The notes below the pieces were generated by a model. It searched no databases. It was given only the letters and a program-made list of their open reading frames with translations, and was not told the origin of the DNA. Below are positions 46,982 to 57,623 of a stretch of DNA of 64,000 nucleotides, piece after piece (the stretch's first letter is position 1; the number at the start of each line of letters is the position of its first letter). Origin of the DNA: Lysobacteraceae bacterium NML93-0399 (GTDB lineage Bacteria; Pseudomonadota; Gammaproteobacteria; Xanthomonadales; Xanthomonadaceae). Where the stretch lies: positions 558,001 to 622,000 of the forward strand of contig NTJI01000002.1 in the NCBI GenBank assembly GCA_002307375.1, written 5' to 3'. Position numbers and translations under genes: made by a program.

Positions 46982-49786
46982 TCAGGCCGCGGCGGCTTCG
47001 CTGCGATCGCGCTTGAGTACCGCCACCGGCTCGGCCCATGCGCTGCCGGCGCGCCGCTTGCTGGTCGCCAACACCAGATCCGACGGTTCGAACACGTTGA
47101 GGTTGTGGGTGATCGGGGTGGTCAGGATGTACTGCGCATCGGTGCTGCGCAGGAAGCGGCCGACCTTCTCGATGTTGGCCACGTCCAGATGCGCGAAGGG
47201 TTCGTCGATGAACACGAAGCCGCCCGGCTGGTCTTCATCGCGCAGCAGTGCGACGAGCAGCAGCAGCGATTTCATGACCTGCTGGCCGCCCGAGGCCTCG
47301 CCGTCGTCGAGGCCGATCCAGCCCTTGCGGTCGAAGTCAAAACGCACCGTGAGCCCGGCCTGTGCAAGCGCGGCGTCCTCGTTCGCCAGTTCGGGCATTT
47401 CGACGTCGACGCCGATGCCGGCCAGTTCGCCGAGCGCGGCCAGGTTCTTGCGATAGCGGCGGACCGTGGCGCGCAACACATTGATATAGGCGCCGCGCGC
47501 CTCTTCGGTCAGGCGACGCGCGCGGTGCAGGTGTGCTTCGCGCTTGCCGATGGCCGCTTCGAGCGCCTCGTGGTCGGCGGCGAACTTGTCGCGCATGGCG
47601 ACGCAGGCCGGGTCCTCGACGAAACTGCCGCGCGCCAGACGTTCGTCGATGCGCTCCAGTTCCCGGCGCACGGCGCCGGCGCTCTCGTAGGCTTCGCGTG
47701 CTTCCCGCAGCGCCTCGCGGGTACGCCACGCGGCCGGCATCTTCGCCCTGCGCCTACGGAAATCGACCATGCGGTGCACCAGGCCCACGCGTTCCTGGGC
47801 GATCTGGCTGCCGCGGTCACGCAGTTCCTGGGCCAGCGCGCGCAGTTCTCCGGCGCGCGTGGCGGCGGCGATGCTGCCGTCGCGGTCCTGCGCTTCGTGT
47901 GCGTCGAGTGCGCTGCGTGCCTCGGCAAGCGCGGTGGCGGCCGACTGCGCAGCCTCGGCCAGCGCCGGCAGGCGCGCCTTTGCATCGGCGAATTCGGCCG
48001 CGCGCGTGACCAGCTCCTGGCCGGCGTCGAGACCGAGGAGACGCGCCTGCGCGGCGTCGACCTCGCGCACCAGCGTCGCCATTGCGTCTTCGCGCGCCTG
48101 CGCCCGGTCCTGGATCGCGACCGCTTCGGCATGCAGCGCGGCCAGTCGCCCCTCGCGCGCACCGGCGCCGAAGTGCTGCTGACCGCCGCCAATGTGCCGG
48201 CCGCCGCGATGTTCGCGCAGATAGCCCTGCGCGGTGATCCAGTCCTGCCCCTTGGGCAGACGCCGCCCAGCCTCGACGTCGGCGACGCGCTGCACGCGGT
48301 CGAGCTGGCGCGGCAACCAGGCCGGCGGGTCGGCATTGAAGCGCACCACCTCCAGCAGCGAACCGCGCGTTGCTGGCCCGGCGGGCGCACGTTCGGCGAC
48401 AACGAAATGCCGGTACTGCAGCTTTTCGCCGAGCTGCCAGGCTTCGCTCGCATCGCGCGGCGAATCGAGCACCAGCAGATGCCGGTACGGCGCCAGCACC
48501 GCTTCGACCGCGACCGCCCATTGCGGGTCGGCGATCTCGACCAGCTCGGTCAGCACGGCGTGGCCGATGTCGGCGCGGTCGAGCGCGGCGCGGAAATCGC
48601 GCTCGAAGGGTTCGACGACGCGGCCACCGCCGCGCAGCGCGGCCACCTGCGCGGCGATCTCGCCGCTGCGGGTGCGATCGCGGTCCGCTTCGAGACGCAG
48701 TTCGGCCTGGCGACGACGGCCCTGTTCGACTTCGCGGCTCAGCGCATCGACGTTTGCGCTGCCGCGCTCGGCCTGCAGGCGCGCGAGTTCGTCGTGGCGG
48801 CGCACCAGTTGTTCGGCATCGCGGGCCTGGTCGCGGGCGTGGGTGAAGCGGGTCTCGGCCGCCTTCAGGTCGGCGCGCGCCTGGGCGATCGACGCGCCCA
48901 GTCCGCTGCGCGCATCGATCGACGCGTCTTCCTGCGCCTGCAGTTCGGCATAGCTGCGCTCGCGTTCGCGCAGGCCACGGCGCAGACCGGTCAGGCGCGG
49001 CTTCGCGCCGTCGATGGTCGCGCGCAGATCGGCCAGTTCGACCTTCGGCGCGATCTCCGCCTCCAGCGTCTGCCGCTGGTTGCGCAGCGCCATGCCGTCC
49101 TCGTAGGAGCGCACGTCGGCGCGCGCCGATTCCAGCCGCAGATGCAGCTCGGCCAGCCCCTGCTGCAGCTCGACGATCTCCTTGTCGATGTCGAACTGTT
49201 CGGCGCGGGCGCGCTGGTAGTCGTCCATCACCGCCTTGTCCTCGAACACGTCGAAGACCAGTTGCAGCAGTTCGCGCGGCGAGAGCTGGCAGAGCTTGTC
49301 GGTCGCGCCCTGCTCCAGCGTGAGCACGCGGCAGATCGCGCGGCTCAGGCCTGCGCCGGCCAGGCGCACGCGATAGTCGCGCACGCCCAGCCATTCGCCG
49401 CCGGCGTCGAGCTGTTCGACCGGCACGTCGCCAGCGACGATCTGGTAATCGCGCGTCCAGTCGCCGCCGCGCTTGCGCACGCGGCAGGCGATGGTCACCT
49501 GCTCGTCCATGCACGGAAAGAACGCACGGCGGCCGCGGCGGTCGACGGGGTTGCTGACCACCGCGCGCAGCCAGGCGAACGGCTTTCCGTTGTGGCGCAG
49601 ATAGGTCTTGTAGTCGCGCGCCATGTCGCGGTCGTCGATCGCCAGCAACGTGCGCAGCGCATCGAGCAGTGTGGTCTTGCCCGAACCATTCGGGCCGACG
49701 ACGGTAATGATCGAAGCGTCCAGCGGCAGCGCATAGCGCTGCCAGTAATCCCAGTGCACGACCTCGAGGCTGCGGAATTCAAACAT
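46982..49786 (-). CDS. mksB: SMC-like condensin ATPase, MksB-type
   Basis: This is a large SMC protein of 934 residues. Residues 31-38 (GPNGSGKT) are Walker A. Two long coiled-coil arms (about 185-385 and 545-800) flank a compact hinge at about 390-545 (VVEPFERDFRAALDRADIGH, then WAVAVEAVLAPYRHLLVLD). The ABC signature EASGGQQVMKS is at about 830 and Walker B GGFVFIDEPFAHLD at about 856-870. Length and neighbours match MksB of MksBEF condensins better than the longer JetC. It would load on DNA and extrude loops, either for chromosome organisation or in defence against plasmids. It overlaps mksE by eight bases. No Toprim nuclease (MksG/JetD) gene is next to it. Confidence 0.8.
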   Translation of the reverse strand: MFEFRSLEVVHWDYWQRYALPLDASIITVVGPNGSGKTTLLDALRTLLAIDDRDMARDYKTYLRHNGKPFAWLRAVVSNPVDRRGRRAFFPCMDEQVTIACRVRKRGGDWTRDYQIVAGDVPVEQLDAGGEWLGVRDYRVRLAGAGLSRAICRVLTLEQGATDKLCQLSPRELLQLVFDVFEDKAVMDDYQRARAEQFDIDKEIVELQQGLAELHLRLESARADVRSYEDGMALRNQRQTLEAEIAPKVELADLRATIDGAKPRLTGLRRGLRERERSYAELQAQEDASIDARSGLGASIAQARADLKAAETRFTHARDQARDAEQLVRRHDELARLQAERGSANVDALSREVEQGRRRQAELRLEADRDRTRSGEIAAQVAALRGGGRVVEPFERDFRAALDRADIGHAVLTELVEIADPQWAVAVEAVLAPYRHLLVLDSPRDASEAWQLGEKLQYRHFVVAERAPAGPATRGSLLEVVRFNADPPAWLPRQLDRVQRVADVEAGRRLPKGQDWITAQGYLREHRGGRHIGGGQQHFGAGAREGRLAALHAEAVAIQDRAQAREDAMATLVREVDAAQARLLGLDAGQELVTRAAEFADAKARLPALAEAAQSAATALAEARSALDAHEAQDRDGSIAAATRAGELRALAQELRDRGSQIAQERVGLVHRMVDFRRRRAKMPAAWRTREALREAREAYESAGAVRRELERIDERLARGSFVEDPACVAMRDKFAADHEALEAAIGKREAHLHRARRLTEEARGAYINVLRATVRRYRKNLAALGELAGIGVDVEMPELANEDAALAQAGLTVRFDFDRKGWIGLDDGEASGGQQVMKSLLLLVALLRDEDQPGGFVFIDEPFAHLDVANIEKVGRFLRSTDAQYILTTPITHNLNVFEPSDLVLATSKRRAGSAWAEPVAVLKRDRSEAAAA

Positions 49787-50501
49787 CGGCCTGGGCCTCG
49801 TCCAAGGTGGCGGTCATCTCGGCGTCGTCGTCCGGCACGTCGGCCTCGTCGACGTCCTCGCGCCGGGCCGAACGGCTCTCGGCGATCACGTGCGCCAGCG
49901 CGCCATCCATCACGCGGCTGGCGATGCGCTCGTAGTCGAAGGCCAGATCCAGCAGCGGGCCTTCGTGGATGCGCTCCTTGCGCCGCACGATGAAGCCCTG
50001 CCGCTGCAGCGTGCCGAGATTCATGTGGATGCGGCCCTTGCCGCCGAGCTGGGCGCCGAAATCGGCCAGCAGCGTGCGTTCGTTGATCGGCTCAACCACT
50101 TCCGCGCCCACCGGCACCGGCTTGAGCTCGGCGAACATCTGTTCCTGCTCCTGGGTGAGATCGGTCTGCTGACGGGCGATCTGGCGCTGGCGCTTGGGCA
50201 GCACCAGCAGCGCCCACAGCACCACCAGCAGGGCCAGCGCGTCGCGGCTGAGCTGCAGGTTGCTCGCGGCCCAGGCATCGCCGTGTCCGAACACATCGGC
50301 TTCGTGCTGCTTCGCGATGCCGACCGCGACGTTCGCCGCATAGGGATGTTCGAGCAGGCGCATGCCGGCGGCGGCGAGGCGGCGGTCGAGATCGTCGCGC
50401 AGTTCGGCATCGACGAGCATCTGGCGCACGGCGCGGTCTTCGCGCGGCAACCAGCGCTCGGCCAACAGCCGGGCGATCAGGGAAGCGGTGGTGTCGGTCA
50501 T
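49779..50501 (-). CDS. mksE: Condensin accessory subunit, MksE-type (KITE-like)
   Basis: The product has 240 residues and belongs with the MksB/MksF neighbours by order and size. An N-terminal helical part (MTDTTASLIARLLAERWLPR) is followed by a hydrophobic helix (ALALLVVLWALLVLPKRQRQ) and then a winged-helix-like region (INERTLLADFGAQLGGKGRI HMNLGTLQRQGFIVRRKERI). KITE subunits bind the kleisin and DNA. The acidic C-terminus (EDVDEADVPDDDAEM) is typical of linker tails. It overlaps mksF by four bases and mksB by eight, so the three are made together. The assignment rests on context and fold pattern, not direct similarity. Confidence 0.72.
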   Translation of the reverse strand: MTDTTASLIARLLAERWLPREDRAVRQMLVDAELRDDLDRRLAAAGMRLLEHPYAANVAVGIAKQHEADVFGHGDAWAASNLQLSRDALALLVVLWALLVLPKRQRQIARQQTDLTQEQEQMFAELKPVPVGAEVVEPINERTLLADFGAQLGGKGRIHMNLGTLQRQGFIVRRKERIHEGPLLDLAFDYERIASRVMDGALAHVIAESRSARREDVDEADVPDDDAEMTATLDEAQADV

Positions 50502-51787
50502 GCGGTCTTCTTGCGTCGTGCGGGCACCGGCGCATCGCCGGTGTCCGTGGAAGTGCGGGCGCGGCGTTTGCGTGCCGGCGTGTCGGTCGACGCTTCGCCG
50601 GCCGGCGACACGTCGATGCCGTGCGCCGACATGTCGGGCATGTCGATCTCGACCGTTTCGTCGGCGGCGCCGGCCGGCAGCAGGCGGCCACGGCTCATCA
50701 AGGCCACGCCGGCGCGGTCGATGCGTTCGATGACCGGGTCGACGCGCCACTGCATCAGCAGCTGCGCGAGTTGCGCGCTGACGCCGCTGCGGTTCTCGGC
50801 GCCGGCATCGCCGATCAGGCCCAGCAGCGACAGCCGGTAGGCGCTGACCGCGAAGCTGTCCTGCGGCACCCAGTCGCCGAGCGGCGCCGCGGTGTCGAGC
50901 GCGGTCAACTGGTCGAGCCACTGCGCGGCATGCGCGTAGTCGTCGGCGGCGGCAGGCGCCTGCAGGTCTTCGGGCGCCTCGCGCGGCGGCGGCATGCCGG
51001 CATCGTCGGCCGCCTCGCGTTCGCGCTCGACGAGTTCGTATTCGGCGACATCGAGCGCGATCGGGCCGAGCACGAAGGCCGGCTGCGGCGCGAACGTGAG
51101 CGCGTCGGTTGCCAGATCGGCCAGCGCCTCGGGCGTGCAGTCGCGCAGGAAGCGGGTGACGTCGGATGACGACAGGCCGCTCGCGCCCAGATGCACACGA
51201 TGGCGGTCGAGCTGGCCCAGCGCGCGCTGGAACACCGAGGCCTGACGCAGCATCGCGCTCTGCGCGCGACCGATCTGCTGGGCGACGCGATGGGTGGCGA
51301 CATCGAGATCGTCGTCGGCCGCGATGGCGCGGATCAGCTCGGTGCCCTTCTCCACCCAGTGCCAGACCGATTGCAGCGTGTCGGCCGCCTGGCGGATGCG
51401 GTGTTCCGAGCCGCTGAGCACGGCCTGGTCGAAGTCCTCGCGCAGTTCGTTGAGGCGCGACAGCAGATGTTGCAGATCCGATGCCCCGACCTTGCCGACC
51501 GACTGCCCGGCCGCGAGCTGCGCGGTGACGTAGGCGAGTTCGTCGCCCTCGGCATTGAACTGCAGCAGCAGACCGAGCGCCGACAGCGCCTGCCGGCCGA
51601 CCGGGCTGATGCGATAACGCTGGCTGTGCGTGTCCCAGGCGAGCAGGCCGTTGTCGCGCAGGCGGCCGATGACCGTGTCGAACTTCACCGGATCGAGGAA
51701 GGCGAAGTGTTCGCGCAGTTCCTGCGGTGACCATTCGGGCGCATCGCCGCGGGCGCCGATCGTGCGCAGCACCAGCAGGCGCACCAT
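50498..51787 (-). CDS. mksF: Condensin kleisin subunit, MksF-type
   Basis: The product has 429 residues from the ATG at 51787. The N-terminal part is winged-helix-like (MVRLLVLRTIGARGDAPEWS ... LRDNGLLAWDTHSQRYRISP), the middle is helical (ADTLQSVWHWVEKGTELIRA), and the C-terminus is basic and disordered (TPARKRRARTSTDTG). First position in the operon and size fit the kleisin MksF. The same frame stays open and strongly coding for 47 more codons upstream ([20 protein letters not shown] and onward) with no ATG, GTG or TTG; the first plausible codon there is ACG at 51926-51928. A GAGGAG precedes the ATG at 51787, so that start is also workable. See findings. Confidence 0.7.
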   Translation of the reverse strand: MVRLLVLRTIGARGDAPEWSPQELREHFAFLDPVKFDTVIGRLRDNGLLAWDTHSQRYRISPVGRQALSALGLLLQFNAEGDELAYVTAQLAAGQSVGKVGASDLQHLLSRLNELREDFDQAVLSGSEHRIRQAADTLQSVWHWVEKGTELIRAIAADDDLDVATHRVAQQIGRAQSAMLRQASVFQRALGQLDRHRVHLGASGLSSSDVTRFLRDCTPEALADLATDALTFAPQPAFVLGPIALDVAEYELVEREREAADDAGMPPPREAPEDLQAPAAADDYAHAAQWLDQLTALDTAAPLGDWVPQDSFAVSAYRLSLLGLIGDAGAENRSGVSAQLAQLLMQWRVDPVIERIDRAGVALMSRGRLLPAGAADETVEIDMPDMSAHGIDVSPAGEASTDTPARKRRARTSTDTGDAPVPARRKKTA

Positions 51788-51789
51788 GA

Positions 51790-54096
<2,307 letters not shown>

Positions 54097-54467
54097 TGCA
54101 AGTCCAATCGCGTTCAGCCTCCCGCAACGTCGCGATGCCGTGAGAACGCCTCGGCCTGATCGCGATAAAGCTGAATAGGCCTGGAAAAACGGGAGTTCCA
54201 GCCACAGACCCGCCCGCCGCGCCAGTGCCCCGTATTCACGTTTGATTCGAAAATCCGGGGCTACCGTGCCCGCACTTCGCACTGCCCCCTTCGGCAGCGC
54301 ACCGGCCCGACCCGCCTTCTGCGGACTTCGGTGCCCGGGCGATCAAGCGCACCACAGAGTTCGCCGCCCTCCCCAATACGCCATGCCGGTTTTCGCATTC
54401 GTTGCGCGTTTCTCCCGTCAGGGGGAAGACGACGTGCGGTCCGGCGCAACGCAGCAAGGAGCCGTAG
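54097..54467. other. 371-base gap with no recognised gene
   Basis: Between fadH and the cell-wall hydrolase I find no convincing gene on either strand: the open frames here have poor codon character. A small GC-rich imperfect hairpin sits near 54280-54300 (GCCCCCTTCGGCAGCG). The final bases carry an AAGGAG ribosome site for the hydrolase. A promoter for that gene is expected here but none stands out. Confidence 0.5.
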
Positions 54468-54947
54468 ATGAAACTTGAATGGGTGATGTGGCTGGCCTCC
54501 GTGCTGCCGCCCCCCGCCGCCGATTCGCTCTGTCTGAGCACGACGGTGTATCTGGAAGCCCGCGACCAGTCCGTGCGAGGACAGGAAGCGGTGGCCGAAG
54601 TCGCACTGCGCCGCCAGGAGAGCGGGCTGTGGGGCGAGTCGATGTGCGAGGTGGTCACCGCGCGCAAGCAGTTCGCGCCGACGATCCTGTCGCCGAACAC
54701 GCGCCTGGCCAATACCAATGCCTGGACCCGCGCGGTCAGCGTGGCGCTGGAGTCCGAACGCAACTGGGCGCTGCCGCCCGAGCAGCGTCGCCAGGTGGTG
54801 CCCGGCGCGAGCCACTTCATGGCGCATGCGATCGCGGCGCCGTCGTGGCGCAGCGCGCAGCAGGTCGCGACCATCGGCGATCACACCTTCCTGCGCGTGC
54901 AGTCGCTGCGCCCGGCACGTTCGACGGCGGACAGCGAGCGCGGCTGA
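54468..54947 (+). CDS. SleB-like cell wall hydrolase
   Basis: The product has 159 residues. The family block DSLCLSTTVYLEARDQSVRG, with the catalytic Glu in YLEARDQ, and the following QEAVAEVALRRQESGLWGES resemble the SleB hydrolase domain (spore cortex-lytic and phage endolysin relatives). FMAHAIAAPSWRSAQQVATI, GDHTFLRV near the end is also typical. The N-terminus is only weakly hydrophobic, so export is uncertain. It probably remodels peptidoglycan, though activity on intact sacculi is unproven. A good ribosome site precedes the ATG. Confidence 0.78.
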   Translation: MKLEWVMWLASVLPPPAADSLCLSTTVYLEARDQSVRGQEAVAEVALRRQESGLWGESMCEVVTARKQFAPTILSPNTRLANTNAWTRAVSVALESERNWALPPEQRRQVVPGASHFMAHAIAAPSWRSAQQVATIGDHTFLRVQSLRPARSTADSERG

Positions 54948-55023
54948 GCCGTTCCATGCGGGTGGCTTTCGCCCCCGCAGCACCCGGCGCATGATGGCGG
55001 CCCTGTTCAAATACCGGACCGCC

Positions 55024-55638
55024 ATGCGCACCCTCTACACCAAGCCCGGCGCCTGCTCGCTGGCCGATCACATCGTCCTGCGGTGGATCGGCGCGCCGTT
55101 CGAAGCGCGCGTCGTCGACGCGACGCAGATGAAGGAACCGCCCTTCCTCATACTCAATCCCGCCGGCGCGGTGCCGGTGCTGGTCGAAGGCGACTGGGTG
55201 CTGACCCAGAACGCCGCGATCCTGGGATATCTCGCCGACACGCATCCCGAGGCAGGCCTTGGCGGTGACGGCACCCCGCAGGGCCGCGCCGAGGTCAACC
55301 GCTGGCTGGCGCTGCTCAATACCGATCTGCATCCGGCCTTCCATCCGCTGTTCGGCAGCACGAAGTATCTGGGGGACGCGGACGTCATCGACGCCACGCG
55401 CACGCAGGCGATGCAGAAGATCCGCGGCTATTACGAGCGTCTCGATGCGCAACTCGCCGGCCGCGACTATCTCGTCGGCACGCGCTCGATCGCCGATCCC
55501 TATCTGTTCGTGACCCTGCAATGGGCCAAGCGCCTGAAGCTCGACCTGAGCGGGCTCGACAATCTGCACGCGTTCGAAGCGCGCATGCGCGCCGATGCCG
55601 GCGTGCAGGCGGCGTTGGCGGCCGAAGGTCTGGACTGA
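55024..55638 (+). CDS. Glutathione S-transferase (beta-class-like)
   Basis: The product has 204 residues. The N-terminal thioredoxin-like domain has the bacterial beta-class motif TLYTKPGACSLADHIVLRWI with catalytic Cys11, then NPAGAVPVLVEGDWVLTQNA (cis-Pro and GSH contacts). The C-terminal helical domain has DYLVGTRSIADPYLFVTLQW with the capping Asp. It probably conjugates or reduces with glutathione in detoxification; the substrate is unknown. ATG 55024 gives MRTLYTK. A UUCG terminator follows. Confidence 0.9.
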   Translation: MRTLYTKPGACSLADHIVLRWIGAPFEARVVDATQMKEPPFLILNPAGAVPVLVEGDWVLTQNAAILGYLADTHPEAGLGGDGTPQGRAEVNRWLALLNTDLHPAFHPLFGSTKYLGDADVIDATRTQAMQKIRGYYERLDAQLAGRDYLVGTRSIADPYLFVTLQWAKRLKLDLSGLDNLHAFEARMRADAGVQAALAAEGLD

Positions 55639-55667
55639 GCGGATCCCGCTACGCGCCGTGTGCCACC

Positions 55668-55687
55668 AACGGGGCTTCGGCCCCGTT
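55668..55687 (+). terminator. UUCG-tetraloop terminator of the GST gene
   Basis: A perfect eight-base stem AACGGGGC / GCCCCGTT closed by the very stable TTCG loop lies 30 bases after the GST stop, followed by CTGCGTTC. The tetraloop and stem are classic, though the U-tract is poor. Confidence 0.75.
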
Positions 55688-55851
55688 CTGCGTTCGCGCA
55701 GCGCGCAGCGCGCGCGGCGATGTTCGCCTCGATACCGCGCCGTCGGCACAGCCGGGTGCGCGGGTCAAGCGCGCCGTCGCCGTCGTTGCCCACGGCTGGT
55801 GAAAATATCGCCAGCCATTTCCACGCCGCTGACGATGCGGCGCTGCGCCGC

Positions 55852-55897
55852 TTATCCACAGACTTGTCAGCCTTTCATCCACACCGTCTGTGGATGA
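55852..55897. other. DnaA-box-like trio with a perfect inverted pair
   Basis: TTATCCACA, a perfect DnaA box, is at 55852-55860. TCATCCACA at 55875-55883 and TGTGGATGA at 55889-55897 differ from the box by one base and together form a perfect nine-base inverted repeat with a CCGTC loop. The region lies in the 310-base gap between the GST terminator and the convergent prpF stop, with GAAAATATC nearby. No replication gene is close, so this is not evidently an origin. The hairpin may simply terminate prpF. The rest of 55690-55948 shows nothing else. Confidence 0.5.
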
Positions 55898-55948
55898 CGC
55901 ACGCACCTGCCGTGCGTCGGCGTGCGCGTCAAGTGTTCGCGTGCGGCC

Positions 55949-57142
55949 TCAGTCGAACACGTCGGCCGGCACGCGTACCGCGCCTTCCATGAGCACACGT
56001 GCCGAACGCGACATGATGGCCTTGGCCACCGTCCAGCGACCGTCCGACTCCACGGCTTCGGCGCCGACCCGCAACGTGCCGGACGGATGCCCGAAGCGCA
56101 CCGAAGTACGCGCGCCGCCGCCGGCAGCCAGGTTCACCAGCGTGCCGGGAATCGCCGCCGCCGTGCCGATCGCCACAGCCGCCGTGCCCATCATCGCGTG
56201 GTGCAGCTTGCCCATCGACAGCGCGCGCACCAGCAGATCGATGTCGCCGGCCGCGATCGCCTTGCCGCTCGACACCACGTGACCGCTTGGCGGCGCGACG
56301 AATGCGACCTTGGGCGTGTGCTGACGCTTCGATGCCTCGGACACGTCCGCGATGAGCCCCATGCGGACCGCACCATGGGCGCGGATGGTCTCGAACATCG
56401 CCAGCGCCTTCGCATCGCCGTTGATCGCGTCCTGCAGTTCGGCGCCTGTGTAGCCGATCGATGCGGCGTCGACGAACACCGTGGGAATGCCGACGTTGAT
56501 CATCGTCGCGCGCAGCGTGCCGATGCCCGGCACCTCGAGGTCGTCGACCAGATGGCCGGTCGGGAACATCGCGCCCGTATCGCCCTCGCCCTCGTCCGCC
56601 GGATCGACGAACTCCAGCACGATCTCCGCCGCCGGGAAGGTCACGCCGTCGAGTTCGAAATCGCCCGTTTCCTGCACCTGACCGTCCTGGATCGGCACGT
56701 GCACGACGATGGTCTTGCCAATGTTGGCCTGCCACACACGCACCGCGACGGTGCCTTCGCGCGGAATCCTCGCGGCATCGATGAAGCCGTTGGCGATCGC
56801 GAACGGACCGACCGCCGTGCTCAGGTTGCCGCAGTTGCCGCTCCAGTCGACGAATGCGGTCTCGATCGAGACCTGGCCGTAGAGATAGTCGACGTCGTGA
56901 TCAGGCCGCAACGATTTCGAAATGATCACGCACTTGCTGGTCGACGAGGTCGCGCCGCCCATGCCGTCGGTGTGCTTGGCGTACGGGTCGGGCGAGCCGA
57001 TCACGCGCATCAGCAGCGCGTCGCGCGCCGGGCCGGGCACCTGTGCGGCAGCGGGCAGATCTTCCAAACGGAAGAACACGCCCTTCGACGTGCCACCGCG
57101 CATGTAGGTGGCGGGGATTCGGAGTTGGGGGGCGTAGGTCAT
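55949..57142 (-). CDS. prpF: 2-methylaconitate cis-trans isomerase PrpF
   Basis: PrpF isomerises trans- to cis-2-methylaconitate after AcnD, in the alternative 2-methylcitrate cycle for propionyl-CoA. The product has 397 residues. The family N-terminus IPATYMRGGTSKGVFFRLED, DGMGGATSSTSKCVIISKS and VDWSGNCGNLSTAVGPFAI are present, and GTLRATMINVGIPTVFVDA lies mid-protein. ATG 57142 gives MTYAPQLRIPAT. It is the last gene of the prp operon, separated from acnD by a DUF559 gene. Confidence 0.94.
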   Translation of the reverse strand: MTYAPQLRIPATYMRGGTSKGVFFRLEDLPAAAQVPGPARDALLMRVIGSPDPYAKHTDGMGGATSSTSKCVIISKSLRPDHDVDYLYGQVSIETAFVDWSGNCGNLSTAVGPFAIANGFIDAARIPREGTVAVRVWQANIGKTIVVHVPIQDGQVQETGDFELDGVTFPAAEIVLEFVDPADEGEGDTGAMFPTGHLVDDLEVPGIGTLRATMINVGIPTVFVDAASIGYTGAELQDAINGDAKALAMFETIRAHGAVRMGLIADVSEASKRQHTPKVAFVAPPSGHVVSSGKAIAAGDIDLLVRALSMGKLHHAMMGTAAVAIGTAAAIPGTLVNLAAGGGARTSVRFGHPSGTLRVGAEAVESDGRWTVAKAIMSRSARVLMEGAVRVPADVFD

Positions 57143-57161
57143 GAATTCACTCGCTCTGTGT

Positions 57162-57578
57162 CTACTTGCCGCTCCCGATCTTGGGAGAGGAATCGGATTC
57201 TGCTTGTCTCCCCTCTCCCCTTGCGGGAGAGGGGTCGGGGGAGAGGGGCGCTTCCTGCAATGCATTCCAGATCGCTTCGCGCACCGACTCGGGGCTTTGC
57301 AGGATGTCGTGATTCCAGAAGCGCAGTACGCGGAAGCCCTGCTGCTTCAACCATGCGTCACGTGTCGCGTCCTGCGATGAATCGCAATGCTGGCTGCCGT
57401 CCGCCTCGATGATCAGGCGTGCACCGAAGTGCACGAAATCGACCACGTAAGGGCCGATCGGCTGTTGGCGGCGGAACTTCCGCCCATCAAAGCGGTGAGC
57501 GCGGAGGTGACGCCAGAGCATCTGCTCGGCGTCGGTCATGGTCTGGCGCAGCGTTCTGGCGAATGCGCGTTGATCCAT
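57162..57578 (-). CDS. DUF559 (PD-(D/E)XK/Vsr-like) nuclease-domain protein
   Basis: The product has 138 residues. The DUF559 pattern is complete to about residue 110: ARTLRQTMTDAEQMLWRHLR, FRRQQPIGPYVVDFVHFGAR (Asp47), LIIEADGSQH (Glu58, Asp60) and WLKQQGFRVLRFWNHDILQS. The fold is related to Vsr-type endonucleases; DUF559 proteins have no agreed function. Residues 111-124 (PLSPDPSPARGEGR) are encoded by a palindromic repeat whose inverted twin sits directly before the start codon. The gene interrupts acnD-prpF in the operon direction, with 45 and 19 bases either side, and has nothing to do with propionate use. It looks like an inserted unit. Confidence 0.85.
   Translation of the reverse strand: MDQRAFARTLRQTMTDAEQMLWRHLRAHRFDGRKFRRQQPIGPYVVDFVHFGARLIIEADGSQHCDSSQDATRDAWLKQQGFRVLRFWNHDILQSPESVREAIWNALQEAPLSPDPSPARGEGRQAESDSSPKIGSGK
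57208..57248. repeat. Left inverted repeat of the DUF559 unit
   Basis: About 39 bases reading CCCCTCTCCCCTTGCGGGAG then AGGGGTCGGGGGAGAGGGG. It is internally palindromic and lies within the 3' end of the DUF559 coding region. Its reverse complement, with about two differences, recurs at 57580-57617. Confidence 0.85.
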
Positions 57579-57579
57579 T

Positions 57580-57617
57580 CCCCTCTCCCCAACCCCTCTC
57601 CCGCAAGGGGAGAGGGG
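57580..57617. repeat. Right inverted repeat of the DUF559 unit
   Basis: 38 bases reading CCCCTCTCCCCAACCCCTCT then CCCGCAAGGGGAGAGGGG. It is the near-perfect inverted partner of 57208-57248. It occupies the position just upstream of the DUF559 start, leaving only six bases to the acnD stop at 57624. Confidence 0.85.
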
Positions 57618-57623
57618 CTCAGA

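Noticed and set aside
47105..49993. 962-codon plus-strand frame opposite mksB
   Set aside because: The SMC gene on the minus strand has Walker A, hinge, signature and Walker B in order; the opposite frame has none.
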